Of a stretch of DNA of 64,000 bases, positions 44,998-54,078 are shown piece by piece; the first letter of the stretch is position 1, and each line of letters begins with the position of its first letter. Both the position numbers and the translations under genes were made by a program. The stretch comes from Burkholderia sp. WP9 (GTDB taxonomy: Bacteria > Pseudomonadota > Gammaproteobacteria > Burkholderiales > Burkholderiaceae), in the NCBI RefSeq assembly GCF_900104795.1, contig NZ_FNTG01000002.1, positions 3,038,001-3,102,000 of the forward strand, given 5' to 3'. The notes below the pieces were generated by a model, which saw nothing but the letters and a program-made list of their open reading frames with translations, was not told where the DNA came from and made no database searches.

Positions 44998-45996
44998 ATG
45001 GACCAGCTTTCCATGTTACGTGCATTCGTTGCTGCCGCACGGTATCAGAGCTTTAGCAAGGCTGCAGAATCGCTGAATGTCACCACAGGGTCAGTATCGA
45101 AAGCGATCGCCAAGCTCGAAGAGTGCATCCAGACCAGGCTGTTGCTCAGGACAACAAGGTCTGTTTCTTTGACTGAGGCGGCACAAACCTACTATCACAG
45201 TTGCTGCCGCCTGCTCGAGGAACTCGACGAGGCGAATCGGCGCATTACGCGGGAGCGTGAAGTCGACGGCGGAAAGCTGCGGTTGATCGTGCACCCGATG
45301 CTGATGAGCGAAACATTTTCACGTCTCGTGCGGGGCTATCACGCCATTGCTCCCAATGTGAACCTGATCGTTTCCGTCCAGGAGGGAGCCGCAAACCTGT
45401 ACGACGGCAGATTTGACATGGCAATTCTTCCGCCGCACCTTGTCGAGCAGTCAGCAGTGATTCGCCGGACGTTGTCGAAGTCACAGCGCATTTTCGTCGC
45501 AGCGCCCGCCTATCTGAAGCAGTTCGGTGTTCCGCAAAGCGCCGCCGACCTGACCCATCACTTTCTTCTGTTGGACGCGAGTTTACGGAAGAAAGGTGTA
45601 GACGTTGTCGATCTGCTGGAGAGCGAAACACGCGTAACAGTATCTCCAATGTCGTCGATGGACGGGAATGAAATATTGCTCAGGACGGCGGCGCTATTGG
45701 GGGCTGGCGTCGCTGCATTGCCTGAATCCATGGTGCGCGAAGATATCGAAGCGTGCCAGCTTACGCATATCTTGCCGCGGTGCACTACATTCGACAGCAA
45801 GGTTGAGATCTGCCTGTTCTACTCGCATCGGGAGATGCTGCCCGCGAGGCTCAGGACATTTGTCGATTATTGCACTCAGTTTTTCAGATCGTCGACTCAA
45901 TGTGGCGTCAAGGATGCAGCCACGCTTTTGCCAGAAAAAGGCTATCGGGAAGACTACGATTGGCGACCTTCGCCGTTGGAAGCGGTGGGGCAGTGA
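44998..45996 (+). CDS. LysR-family transcriptional regulator
   Basis: A 332-residue LysR protein: N-terminal winged HTH (MDQLSMLRAFVAAARYQSFSKAAESLNVTTGSVSKAIAKLEE, residues 1-42, with TRLLLRTTRSVSLTEA after) and a periplasmic-binding-like effector domain of the CrgA-type. The start at 44998 is the family-typical one; the frame opens four codons earlier. It converges on the tautomerase/SDR pair, the nearest candidates for regulation, though LysR proteins usually act on a divergent neighbour. Confidence 0.9.
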   Translation: MDQLSMLRAFVAAARYQSFSKAAESLNVTTGSVSKAIAKLEECIQTRLLLRTTRSVSLTEAAQTYYHSCCRLLEELDEANRRITREREVDGGKLRLIVHPMLMSETFSRLVRGYHAIAPNVNLIVSVQEGAANLYDGRFDMAILPPHLVEQSAVIRRTLSKSQRIFVAAPAYLKQFGVPQSAADLTHHFLLLDASLRKKGVDVVDLLESETRVTVSPMSSMDGNEILLRTAALLGAGVAALPESMVREDIEACQLTHILPRCTTFDSKVEICLFYSHREMLPARLRTFVDYCTQFFRSSTQCGVKDAATLLPEKGYREDYDWRPSPLEAVGQ

Positions 45997-46254
45997 CGCC
46001 GGGATCGGTCTGTCAGGTCATCGCTGGCCACCTGCCTGATATGAGGCGCCGCCTTGCGAAGGCCTGTCCAGAATCTGCGCAGTCACGCAAGATCCGTTGG
46101 CGTCTGCGCCGCTCCCCGGCGCTTATGCCGGCCCATGGCGCTCATCGCTTCAATGGCGTTGATGAAGGAAAATTAATGCTACTTCGTTTCAATGAGGCTC
46201 TCAGCGCGTAGAACTGGTAACGGCGTCGCGGGGCCACGCGCTGGGCGAACACCC

Positions 46255-46485
46255 CTATTTCAGGGCTCGCTGCTTGCCATATTGGTCAGTCGGCAGACCG
46301 CCCCAGCCCCAGTTCTCCGTTTCCACCTCCTGGACAGCCACGAAGGTTGCTTCGAGCGGCTTTTTCAACACATCGAGTAACAGGTAGCTGACTCCCTTGA
46401 TGAGCTCAGCCTTTTTCTCTGCTGTGACCGAGTCGACGCCCGGCTTGGCGCCCTCGCGGGTCACCTGAATCGTGACGATTGGCAT
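46255..46485 (-). CDS. 4-oxalocrotonate tautomerase family protein
   Basis: A 76-residue tautomerase beginning MPIVTIQVTREG, so processed Pro1 can serve as the catalytic base. The family segment KKAELIKGVSYLLLDVLKKPLEATFVAVQEV follows. Such enzymes interconvert keto and enol forms in aromatic or halogenated compound breakdown. It lies 91 bases after the SDR gene on the same strand, probably in one transcript. Substrate unknown. Confidence 0.88.
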   Translation of the reverse strand: MPIVTIQVTREGAKPGVDSVTAEKKAELIKGVSYLLLDVLKKPLEATFVAVQEVETENWGWGGLPTDQYGKQRALK

Positions 46486-46576
46486 GATGCTCTCCTTGCG
46501 TGATTGACGACACGGACGCCATCAGGCGGTGGCGGCCGGCCGCGTGGGATGTTTGCCTGGTAGTGTGTGGCTGCGC

Positions 46577-47287
46577 CTAGTGCCCAGCGCTCTGGCCGCC
46601 GTCGACGTGCAGGATCTCGCCGGTAACGAATGGCGCGGAATCCAGATACACGATCGCGTTGACGATATCGCTCATTTCGCCCATATGACCAAGCGGGTGG
46701 AGCGCGCCGAGTGCCGCATGCGTTTCCGGCGCATGCATCGGGGACTTGATGATGCCAGGCGAGACCGCATTCGCTCGGATGCCGCGTTTTGCATATTCGA
46801 TGGCAAGGGACCTGGTTGCTGCGTTCAGGCCTCCCTTGGTGAGCGAGGCGAGTACCGACGGCACGCCGTCGATCGCGGAATCGGCGAGGGTGGTGGTGAT
46901 GTTGACGACGTGGCCGCTCAAACGCTTTTCCATTTCTGCAATGGCGAGCTGGGTGATGTAGAAGAAGCCGTTCAGGTTCACGCCAATGACCGCTGCATAG
47001 TCTTCCGCGGTGTAGGCGGTAAAAGGCTTGGCGATGAAGATGCCGGCGTTGTTGACGAGCGTATCGACACGGCCGAATTGCACCATGGCTTCGCTGATCA
47101 CCCCGCGTGCGGTTTCGGGGGCGGCGATGTCGCCGGCAACGGTGAGGACATTGGGATCCTCGGATGGTTTGATGCCGCGAGCGGTGGCGACAACGCGATA
47201 GTCGAGCTCACGGAACGCCTTGACGATTTCCGCGCCAATGCCTTGCGATGCGCCGGTAACGACGACGACTTTGTGTGACGTGCTCAT
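46577..47287 (-). CDS. SDR-family oxidoreductase lacking the usual Tyr
   Basis: A 236-residue Rossmann-fold SDR. The cofactor loop VVVTGASQGIGAEIV and NNAGIFIA are intact, as is the late SPGIIKSPMH. In the active site the usual YxxxK is replaced: PSVLASLTKGG keeps the Lys but has Ala where Tyr belongs, and the Ser position reads VNITTTLADSA. So the standard Ser-Tyr-Lys triad is not visible. The start MSTSHKVVV at 47287 is preferred to the one six codons up. Probably in operon with the tautomerase gene. Confidence 0.88.
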   Translation of the reverse strand: MSTSHKVVVVTGASQGIGAEIVKAFRELDYRVVATARGIKPSEDPNVLTVAGDIAAPETARGVISEAMVQFGRVDTLVNNAGIFIAKPFTAYTAEDYAAVIGVNLNGFFYITQLAIAEMEKRLSGHVVNITTTLADSAIDGVPSVLASLTKGGLNAATRSLAIEYAKRGIRANAVSPGIIKSPMHAPETHAALGALHPLGHMGEMSDIVNAIVYLDSAPFVTGEILHVDGGQSAGH

Positions 47288-47689
47288 GTAAAGCCTCCGA
47301 ATCAATTGAGTTGGATCTGTTGCCGGTTGGGCCTGCGGCTCGCGTAGAGGCCCAATCTAGGCTTTTTGACCTGGAGTTTGAATACTCGGGCTGGACAAAC
47401 ACTTGTGATTGGGAGGAAGAAAACCGGGCACAACGGATTTATTCATGGGCGACACAACAGTTGTTCTACTCCGGCGGTTTACCCGGAGAGCTTGCTTCCG
47501 CACAATCGCTTCAACCACCTGAACTACGGCTTGTGGTCTGTCACGGTGGGAACGATATGAGACTCACCTACCGTTCGTCAGCAAGGACTGTTCAATTGAG
47601 CGATCGTGAAAGCGTCCAACCGGGATATTGCGTTGCTGTGGCATTCATCGCTCCCCCCCGACTCGTACTTATTGAAAATAGGAGCTTGT
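47288..47689. other. Divergent promoter region between SDR and epoxide hydrolase
   Basis: About 400 bases without a gene. Short frames overlap here in several phases. The two flanking genes diverge, so both promoters should be inside. I did not find a clear LysR-type T-N11-A dyad that stands above background. Confidence 0.35.
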
Positions 47690-49015
47690 ATGCAAAACGA
47701 CATCCTTCCCCCGACATCGTCGCGCCGTCGCTTTCTTCGTGTGGCAGCAGCGGCCGCCGTTACGGGCTCATTGAGTCAGTTCGCGTTCGCAGCAACGAAT
47801 CGATCCATCACTGAGGTCGTACAGTCGACAGACGGTGACAAGGCCGCTATTCGCGCCCTTCGTGTACATGCGCCGGAATCGCAGCTCGTCGATCTGAAAA
47901 GGCGTATTGAGGCGGCAAGGTGGCCGGAGCGGGAGACGGTGACTGACGCATCGCAAGGCGTTCAGCTCGCGACGATGCAAAACCTCTTGCGTTATTGGGC
48001 GACCGATTATGACTGGCGCAAAGTTGAAGCGAGATTGAACGCCGTGCCGCAGTTCGTCACGGAGATCGATGGGCTCGACATTCATTTCATTCACGTTCGT
48101 TCGAAGCATAAAGATGCGTTGCCGGTCATCATCACGCACGGGTGGCCCGGCTCGATTATTGAGCAGTTGAAGATCATCGATCCGCTGACAAACCCGACGG
48201 CACATGGCGCGGCTGGATCGGATGCCTTCGACGTGGTGATTCCGTCTCTCCCGGGTCACGGGTTCTCAGGCAAGCCGGTAACGACTGGATGGGATCCTGC
48301 TCGCATCGCACGTGCATGGGTCGTACTGATGAAGCGCCTCGGGTACACGCGATATGTCGCGCAAGGCGGCGATTGGGGAAATGCTGTCACGGAGCAAATG
48401 TCCCTTCTGGCGCCGCCGGAACTGCTGGGCATGCATACCAACATGCCGGCTACCGTACCGGACAATATTGCAGAGGTACTTAAGCTGGGCGAGCCGGCGC
48501 CTGCAGGCCTCTCAGCCGACGAGAAGCACGCGTTCAATCAGCTCGACTATTTCTACAAGCACGGTCTCGGTTACGCACAAGAAATGACGAACCGCCCGCA
48601 GACGCTGTACGGAATTGAAGATTCACCTGTCGGCCTCGCCGCGTGGATGCTCGATCACGACGCCGCCAGCCAGGCACTTATCGCACGTGTGTTTGCCGGT
48701 CAGACCGAGGGGCTTTCGCGCGACGACGTTCTCGACAACGTGACGCTCTATTGGCTCACGAGCACGGCAATTTCTTCGGCTCGTTTGTATTGGGAAAACA
48801 AGCTCAACTTCTTTGCCCCGAAGCACGTTGTCATTCCGGTTGCCGTTAGCGTCTTTCCGGATGAGATATACGCTGCCCCGCAAAGCTGGGCGGCGAAGGC
48901 GTATCCCAATCTGATTCACTATAACCGCCTTCCCGAAGGTGGACACTTTGCGGCCTGGGAGCAGCCTCGTGCTTTCTCGGAAGAGATTCGCGTAAGCTTC
49001 CGTTCGCTGCGTTGA
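47690..49015 (+). CDS. Tat-exported epoxide hydrolase, EHN type
   Basis: A 441-residue alpha/beta hydrolase with the epoxide hydrolase N-terminal (EHN) domain. It starts with a twin-arginine signal (SSRRRFLRVAAAAAVTGS, then SQFAFA). Next come the EHN region ESQLVDLKRRIEAARWPE, oxyanion motif HGWPGS, nucleophile Asp in GGDWGNAV, and the late His in GGHFAAWEQP. It hydrolyses epoxides to diols, after folded export through Tat. GGAG lies just before the ATG. The likely substrate is an organic epoxide of external origin. Confidence 0.9.
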   Translation: MQNDILPPTSSRRRFLRVAAAAAVTGSLSQFAFAATNRSITEVVQSTDGDKAAIRALRVHAPESQLVDLKRRIEAARWPERETVTDASQGVQLATMQNLLRYWATDYDWRKVEARLNAVPQFVTEIDGLDIHFIHVRSKHKDALPVIITHGWPGSIIEQLKIIDPLTNPTAHGAAGSDAFDVVIPSLPGHGFSGKPVTTGWDPARIARAWVVLMKRLGYTRYVAQGGDWGNAVTEQMSLLAPPELLGMHTNMPATVPDNIAEVLKLGEPAPAGLSADEKHAFNQLDYFYKHGLGYAQEMTNRPQTLYGIEDSPVGLAAWMLDHDAASQALIARVFAGQTEGLSRDDVLDNVTLYWLTSTAISSARLYWENKLNFFAPKHVVIPVAVSVFPDEIYAAPQSWAAKAYPNLIHYNRLPEGGHFAAWEQPRAFSEEIRVSFRSLR

Positions 49016-49194
49016 AGGCAAAGATGCGGGCGCTGCCTTCCCGGGTCGCCCTCGGCGAGCAAGTATCGGGGCATGTGGGAAGAGCTGCTTTCGCGAAGGC
49101 CTCGTCGCGCGGAGAAGAGAAGAGTACCGCAAGGATGGTCGCGCCGTCCGACGCTTTGATCGAAGGGACCGTTGCTGCGCAATCGACAGCGCGC

Positions 49195-49370
49195 GCTGGT
49201 TCAGGCTAACGATCGTTGTTGGGCAATCGCGCCGCCGCTGTTTTGCGTCATAGACGATGAGAGCGTCGTTCACCTCTCGCCAGGCTTCGAGTACGGTTCG
49301 TTTGTAGACAATCGAGGCTTCCTGCTGTTGCGCCTCGACCAATTGGAGTGTTTCCTTGAGGTGTCGATGG
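49195..49370 (-). pseudogene. Relic of an RND-efflux outer-membrane factor (NodT family)
   Basis: On the minus strand the frame reads LKETLQLVEAQQQEASIVYKRTVLEAWREVNDALIVYDAKQRR..., ending ALSIAQQR. This is the conserved C-terminal helical part of NodT/OprM-type outer-membrane channel proteins (TLQL..QQQEA...Y..TVL.AW.EV..AL..Y). The rest is missing on both sides; beyond QQR the frame is unrelated. No start, no signal peptide and no pump genes nearby. It is an old fragment. Confidence 0.7.
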
Positions 49371-49411
49371 GTTCTGCTTTATTCAAGCGTTTTTGACTGG
49401 AGGAGTAGCAA

Positions 49412-49612
49412 ATGAAATTCTCGATAGAAAATGAAATCCGCTCAGACGATGTTTCAGGAATCGAACGTGCGATGAGAACCGTCGATAGCGACGCGAAGGT
49501 CAAAGTTGACACCGACGCGAAGACGGTGAGCGTCGAATCATGGCTGATGCCTGAAGAGTTTCTCGTCGCATTCGAAGACGAGAACTACGACGTGATCATT
49601 GTTGAAGCGTAG
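49412..49612 (+). CDS. HMA-like small protein without the metal cysteines
   Basis: A 66-residue protein (MKFSIENEIRSDDVSGIERAMRTVDSDAKVKVDTDAKTVSVESWLMPEEFLVAFEDENYDVIIVEA) shaped like a heavy-metal-associated ferredoxin-like fold (beta-alpha-beta-beta-alpha-beta). It has no Cys at all, so the CxxC metal site is lost. GGAGGAG precedes the ATG. Known HMA proteins carry copper or similar metals; this one cannot do so in the usual way. It stands alone. Confidence 0.7.
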   Translation: MKFSIENEIRSDDVSGIERAMRTVDSDAKVKVDTDAKTVSVESWLMPEEFLVAFEDENYDVIIVEA

Positions 49613-49811
49613 ACAGGCACGAAATTCGGTCCGGTGGTGGCGTGCGACGCACGCAGCTACTTGAGGACGTCGGGTCGCACCGTATTCGAACATTGCAGTG
49701 TATAAACGTACTCTGACGCGGCGAAGCTTGCATAGGCACGGGTCGATGTTCGCGTTACTGCCTCCTACTGATCGGTTGCAACTGTCTACCGCGGCACCGC
49801 GAGGTATAACC

Positions 49812-50333
49812 ATGAAAAATTTTAGTTTGACCGGGCAGCTGTGCGTTGCATTGTTAATATCACCGGCAATTCAGGCGCAAGAGCCGCCGGCGCCGGGCTA
49901 TCACTACACATTGCCGCTCGACGTGGCTCTCGATGCCGCGAAAGAAGCGATTCGCGTGTGCGAAACAAAGCATTACTGGGTGACTGCTACCGTGCTCGAT
50001 ATGGACGGCGTACCGCAAGTGATACTGCGCGGAGACAGGAGCACTGTACACACTGCTGAATCGAGCATGCGTAAAGCGTTCACCGTCGTGACGCTAGGTC
50101 CGGAGTTCGGCTTCGACCGGTCGAGTGGCTTCTTCGATTTGATGAAGACGAGCCCATACGCGCCGCAACTCGCAACCGTGCACAACGTCATGGCGTTGCC
50201 GGGGGCAGTAGCCTTCAAGGTGAGGGGAGAGATGGTCGGCGCGCTCGGCGTCGGCGGGGCGCCCGGCGGTGACAAGGATGAGGTGTGTGCCGCCGCGGGC
50301 GTGGCGAAAGTCACGGACCGCTTACCACACTGA
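49812..50333 (+). CDS. GlcG/HbpS-like exported protein
   Basis: A 173-residue protein with a signal peptide (LTGQLCVALLISPAIQAQ), then the GlcG/HbpS fold: LPLDVALDAAKEAIRVCETKHYWVTATVLDMDGVPQVILRGD, SMRKAFTVVTLG, and GEMVGALGVGGAPGGDKDEVCAAAG. Members bind haem, corrinoid or small ligands in the periplasm. The start at 49812 is chosen because it begins the signal peptide; the longer frame has no sense. Alone in its unit. Confidence 0.82.
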   Translation: MKNFSLTGQLCVALLISPAIQAQEPPAPGYHYTLPLDVALDAAKEAIRVCETKHYWVTATVLDMDGVPQVILRGDRSTVHTAESSMRKAFTVVTLGPEFGFDRSSGFFDLMKTSPYAPQLATVHNVMALPGAVAFKVRGEMVGALGVGGAPGGDKDEVCAAAGVAKVTDRLPH

Positions 50334-50484
50334 ACCCGCTGTACGGCACGTTTCAAGCAGGAACCTCGAAGCCAGAGGCTTGCGATGAGTCATGCTTTTT
50401 GATCGCCGAGTTTCACTGAACGTCCGCGCTGCATGCCGGGTCGGCAAGAGGATCGTCCAGCGAGATCCGGCTAATAGCGTGTGC

Positions 50485-50907
50485 TCAAGCGGCAGGGGTT
50501 CGAGGATCGAAGTCAAACTCAATCCGAATCCCGCCGGGTTCAAAAATCATTGCGTGCCGCTTTGGGCCGGCTCCCATGAGTTCGGGTGCAAATTGAACTT
50601 CGACGCCGGGCCATTTAGACACCTTCGAGAATACGTCCTCGAGCGCTGTTTCGCTTCCGACGCGCAATGCCAAGTGGTGCAGACCCACGTTTGTTTTGCG
50701 GTCGAACTCTACCCGACCCGATTGATTCTGCACTTCCCACAGCGTCAGCATCACCTGCCCGTCAGACACGAATGCAGCTGGATAGCTCGGTCTCTCGCCG
50801 ATTTGCGTCCATCCCAGACAGTTGATGAAAAAATCGCGAGTGAGATTCAGATTGCGAACGGTCAAGCCGATGTGATCGATCCCAAGCGTAAGTGGTTTCG
50901 CCGTCAT
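50485..50907 (-). CDS. VOC (glyoxalase/dioxygenase fold) protein
   Basis: A 140-residue vicinal oxygen chelate protein with two half-modules. Metal ligands are suggested by GIDHIGLTV (His), VGLHHLALRV (His) and GIRIEFDFD (Glu). The family includes glyoxalases, fosfomycin-type resistance enzymes and extradiol dioxygenases; which one applies here cannot be told. It is 127 bases downstream of the enolase-superfamily gene on the same strand, so co-transcription is possible. Confidence 0.85.
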   Translation of the reverse strand: MTAKPLTLGIDHIGLTVRNLNLTRDFFINCLGWTQIGERPSYPAAFVSDGQVMLTLWEVQNQSGRVEFDRKTNVGLHHLALRVGSETALEDVFSKVSKWPGVEVQFAPELMGAGPKRHAMIFEPGGIRIEFDFDPRTPAA

Positions 50908-51034
50908 TCGAGCCTCCGGGTTGTGGTGACGATGTTACCGCAGAAAGGCAACGTGCATCGATTGCGCGCAGGGGCTGCGCTCAGATCGAGATTGATGTAG
51001 TTGAGGCGCGGACTCGTAGTGGTAGCTTTGAACC

Positions 51035-52141
51035 TCACAGGTCGATCGAATAGTCGCGGATGACGTCCATATCCGGCTCCAGCCCAAGTCCGGGTCCCTG
51101 AGGCACGGCAATGTGTCCTGCCTTCGGGATAATGGCGTCGCCGTAGAGTTGCGCCATCAGGTCAAAAGAACGCCACTCAATGAGCGACTTTCCACCACCC
51201 AGCGCCGCACTCGCATGAACGCTCGCGAGCAGGCCGGGACCGTCGTAGAAGGTATGTACCATCACGGTCGCGTTATGGGCTGCCGCCAGCGGAAACACCT
51301 TTTGCAGTTCTGTGATTCCGCCCATCTTCGCCGGACTAGGCTGGATAAAGTCAACCGAATCAGCCTCGAGGAGATGCTGGAAATCCATCAACGTGGAGGC
51401 ATTCTCCCCAGCGGCCACAGGGATACGCCCTTGCTTTCGCACGATTGCGAGACCCGAATAATTTTCTGGCGGCCACACCGGCTCTTCGAACCAACGCAGA
51501 TTGAAGGGGCGAAACTTCTCCGCCATGTCTATTGCTTCCCGTACCGACCAGGGACAGTTCACGTCCAGCATTATCTCCACGTCTTGACCTGCCGCCTCTC
51601 TGGCTGCTGCCACGGCTTCAACCGTAATCTCGTGCAGCTTCAGGCGTTCGTAGCCAGCATCGATTGAACGCTTTACGTTGTGCGCGACAAGTTCGGGGTC
51701 CGAGTATCGAATCAAACTTGCGTAGCATGGCAAGTGTGTCTGAGCACTGCCACCCAGCAGCTTATAGACCGGTTGCCCGATCGACTTTCCTGCAATATCC
51801 CAGAGTGCTATATCAATTGCCGACATCGCGTACATCAACGCGCCGCTACGGCCGAATACATGAAGTTTTTTCTGAATCTCAAGCATCGCCAGTTCACGCT
51901 GGGACGCGTCACGACCGATATATTCGGGGCCGACGATCTTGTCGACAGCCACTCGCACTGAAGGGATAGCGGTAAACCCAAAGGTTTCTCCCCAGCCAAT
52001 AATGCCGTCGTCCGTCGTTACCTTCACGACAAGAGAGTCAGTGGCGTTGAGATTTCCGCTTCCCCATGCCGCAGGCTCGGACTTCCCGTCAACCGTATAC
52101 GGAATACGTAGGGGAAACGTCTCAATCATTTCTATTTTCAT
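51035..52141 (-). CDS. Enolase-superfamily sugar-acid dehydratase/racemase (MR/MLE)
   Basis: A 368-residue MR/MLE protein: N-terminal capping region, then the barrel with metal ligands in MLDVNCPW (Asp), FEEPVWP (Glu) and AAGENAS (Glu). MVHTFYDGPGLL carries the likely general-acid His. The first catalytic motif reads LKLHEI (KxH instead of KxK), which hints at an acid-sugar dehydratase variant. Divergent from the broken AEC transporter. Substrate not deducible. Confidence 0.86.
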   Translation of the reverse strand: MKIEMIETFPLRIPYTVDGKSEPAAWGSGNLNATDSLVVKVTTDDGIIGWGETFGFTAIPSVRVAVDKIVGPEYIGRDASQRELAMLEIQKKLHVFGRSGALMYAMSAIDIALWDIAGKSIGQPVYKLLGGSAQTHLPCYASLIRYSDPELVAHNVKRSIDAGYERLKLHEITVEAVAAAREAAGQDVEIMLDVNCPWSVREAIDMAEKFRPFNLRWFEEPVWPPENYSGLAIVRKQGRIPVAAGENASTLMDFQHLLEADSVDFIQPSPAKMGGITELQKVFPLAAAHNATVMVHTFYDGPGLLASVHASAALGGGKSLIEWRSFDLMAQLYGDAIIPKAGHIAVPQGPGLGLEPDMDVIRDYSIDL

Positions 52142-52613
52142 TTCAAGTCACCCAGCTGTTCACCGCGGTCACAAGATTTTCTGTCTGATGGAATTCGCAA
52201 TGGCAAGGCATTGCTCGAGGCCTCGACCACCTCGTGGTGCGGGTAGATGCCGATATGAAGAGATCTTTAGGCTCCTACACCTGTTTGAATTCTAGACAAT
52301 TGTTGGATCGAATATCTTTTTCACGTTGGAAAGGCAATCTTTCCTGACGAACGAAAATCCTAATTTGACTGATTCATAGGCTATAGGCTGGATTTAATTA
52401 TCTATTCGAGGAAATTCAGCTTAGCTTCGCGGGAGTAGAAAAATATAGAGTGGATATTTTCCGTTATGCAAAAGTAGGTTTTTCGATCGGCATGCTAGAC
52501 TGAAAAATGATATGTAAAGCGGAGGATCAATGTTGCGCCGCTACTCAATCATCAATCTGCACATGAAATCGTCGATCAGGTGATGAATGTGCCCACTACA
52601 GTAAAGCGAATCC
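52142..52613. other. AT-rich intergenic region, no gene seen
   Basis: About 470 bases; the part 52280-52520 is strikingly AT-rich for this genome (for instance around 52310-52400 and 52440-52500). It lies between divergent genes (enolase-superfamily enzyme and AEC transporter relic). No gene or repeat is recognised. Such islands often hold promoters and are also frequent IS or H-NS targets. Confidence 0.45.
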
Positions 52614-53539
52614 ATGTTCGAGCGAATCGTTGGGCCGCTTCTTCCAGTCGCGTTGATTATCGCCTTGGGCTACATCGCGGGAAAGCGTCGGAGGCTCAGT
52701 CATGCCGATAGTCTTCTGATAAGCAGACTTATTCTTACGTGGATATTTCCTTCGCTTCTCCTCATCGGAATGGCGACCACTCCTAGGGCACAGATCCTTG
52801 ACTACCATTTCGTTGCAGCGACGTTTGTAGGGATCATGGGCATGTACCTACTCGTTCTCGCACTGGGTTGGTTGCAACTTCGCAAACTCGACTCAGCAAC
52901 GATCAAGGCGCTTGTTTGTGCCTACCCCGACGCGGCCTTTATGGGAATCCCGATCCTCCTGAGCATGTTCGGCCCGGAAGCATCTATTCCGTCCTGGTAC
53001 TGAATATCATCGCAGCGCTGTTGATGCTCCCGTTGACCGCGATGCTTTTGACTCTGACGCAAGGAAGGGTAAGTGGTGGTGCTGCTTTCATGAGCAGCCT
53101 GAGACAAATGCTTACCAAGCCGCTCGTGTGGGCTCCTGCCCTTGGCATAGCGCTGTCGCTGTTGGGGATAAAGGTTCCGGCTATTCTGTCATCGGCTCTG
53201 GATCTGTTAGGAAAGGCAACGCCAGGCGTGTCGTTGCTATGCCTCGGAGTCATCATGTCAGCTGTGAAGCTCACCATGTCGCGGGAGGTCATCGCCAATC
53301 TTGGTCTCAAGCTCATAGCGCAGCCGCTATTGATGTATGGAGCAACCATTTTATTTTCAGTCAAAGGCGAATTCGCTCAGCAGATGATTCTGCTATGTGC
53401 GTTGCCCTCGGCTACCATTTCCGCGATGTTTGCAAACGAAGCGGGTGTTTATCGAAGCGAGGCCGCTACGTCCATCCTCGCGGGCACGGTGTCGTCGGTC
53501 GTCACGTTCGCGATCTCTATCGCGTTGACTTCGTCGTGA
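52614..53539 (+). pseudogene. AEC (auxin efflux carrier) family transporter, frameshifted
   Basis: Frame one (52614-53003) encodes the start of an AEC permease (MFERIVGPLLPVALIIALGYIAGKRR..., AAFMGIPILLSMFGPEA). It then ends in the wrong frame at IPSWY. The continuation IYSVLVLNIIAALLMLPL to the normal end (CALPSATISAMFANEAG..., SSVVTFAISIALTSS) is in another frame, beginning at about 52985. One indel near 52975-52990 breaks the gene. The rest is intact, so the lesion is recent or a sequencing error. AEC proteins export or exchange organic acids and similar solutes. Confidence 0.8.
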
Positions 53540-53622
53540 AGATATTTCGCAATCCGGCCGTGTTCTTGAGCTTATCGCTCTGATGCGAGCTCGCCCAAAT
53601 ACCACCAACTCGGCTCATCGGA

Positions 53623-54078
53623 TTAGCTTTCGTCCCGCGTTTCGATTAGTACCGCGCAGCGCGACCGTTCGATGACTTCTCCGGAGGCCGACGGGTGGGC
53701 CCATCGGCGTATGCGCGACAAATGGTGATGGCCCATCACGATGACCTCCGCGGTCCGCAACTGAGCTTGTTCGACGATAACGTCGGCGGGATATCCCGCG
53801 CAAAGGTGTTGCTCCACCGTTAGATCCCGGTCGGCAAGCTGTTGCGCTGCGGCAGCCAGGACGGATTGTGCGAATGCTGTCTGCGCATGTGCGGGCGGAT
53901 AGATCAGGCCGTCAGGCGCGACACCGTTTTCGAACCCGGGAGGCAACGCGTAGGATGGATCGACTACGCATAGAAGATGTACGGTTGCCGTACCTGGCGC
54001 CGCGACGCGGCTGACCAGGTCGATGACGTGGGTACTCTGGGGCGAGCCGTCCAGCGGAACGATGAGAATATTGAACAT
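53623..54078 (-). CDS. Universal stress protein (UspA family)
   Basis: A 151-residue UspA domain: MFNILIVPLDGSPQSTHVIDL at the start (Asp of the nucleotide site), AEVIVMGHHHLSRIRR and ASGEVIERSRCAVLIE. The ATP loop is less canonical than the G-x2-G-x9-G(S/T) form, because the second glycine is His, so nucleotide binding is uncertain. Upstream (54241 onward) lies copy B of the dispersed repeat. These proteins help survival under stress, often low oxygen in Burkholderia. Confidence 0.88.
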   Translation of the reverse strand: MFNILIVPLDGSPQSTHVIDLVSRVAAPGTATVHLLCVVDPSYALPPGFENGVAPDGLIYPPAHAQTAFAQSVLAAAAQQLADRDLTVEQHLCAGYPADVIVEQAQLRTAEVIVMGHHHLSRIRRWAHPSASGEVIERSRCAVLIETRDES

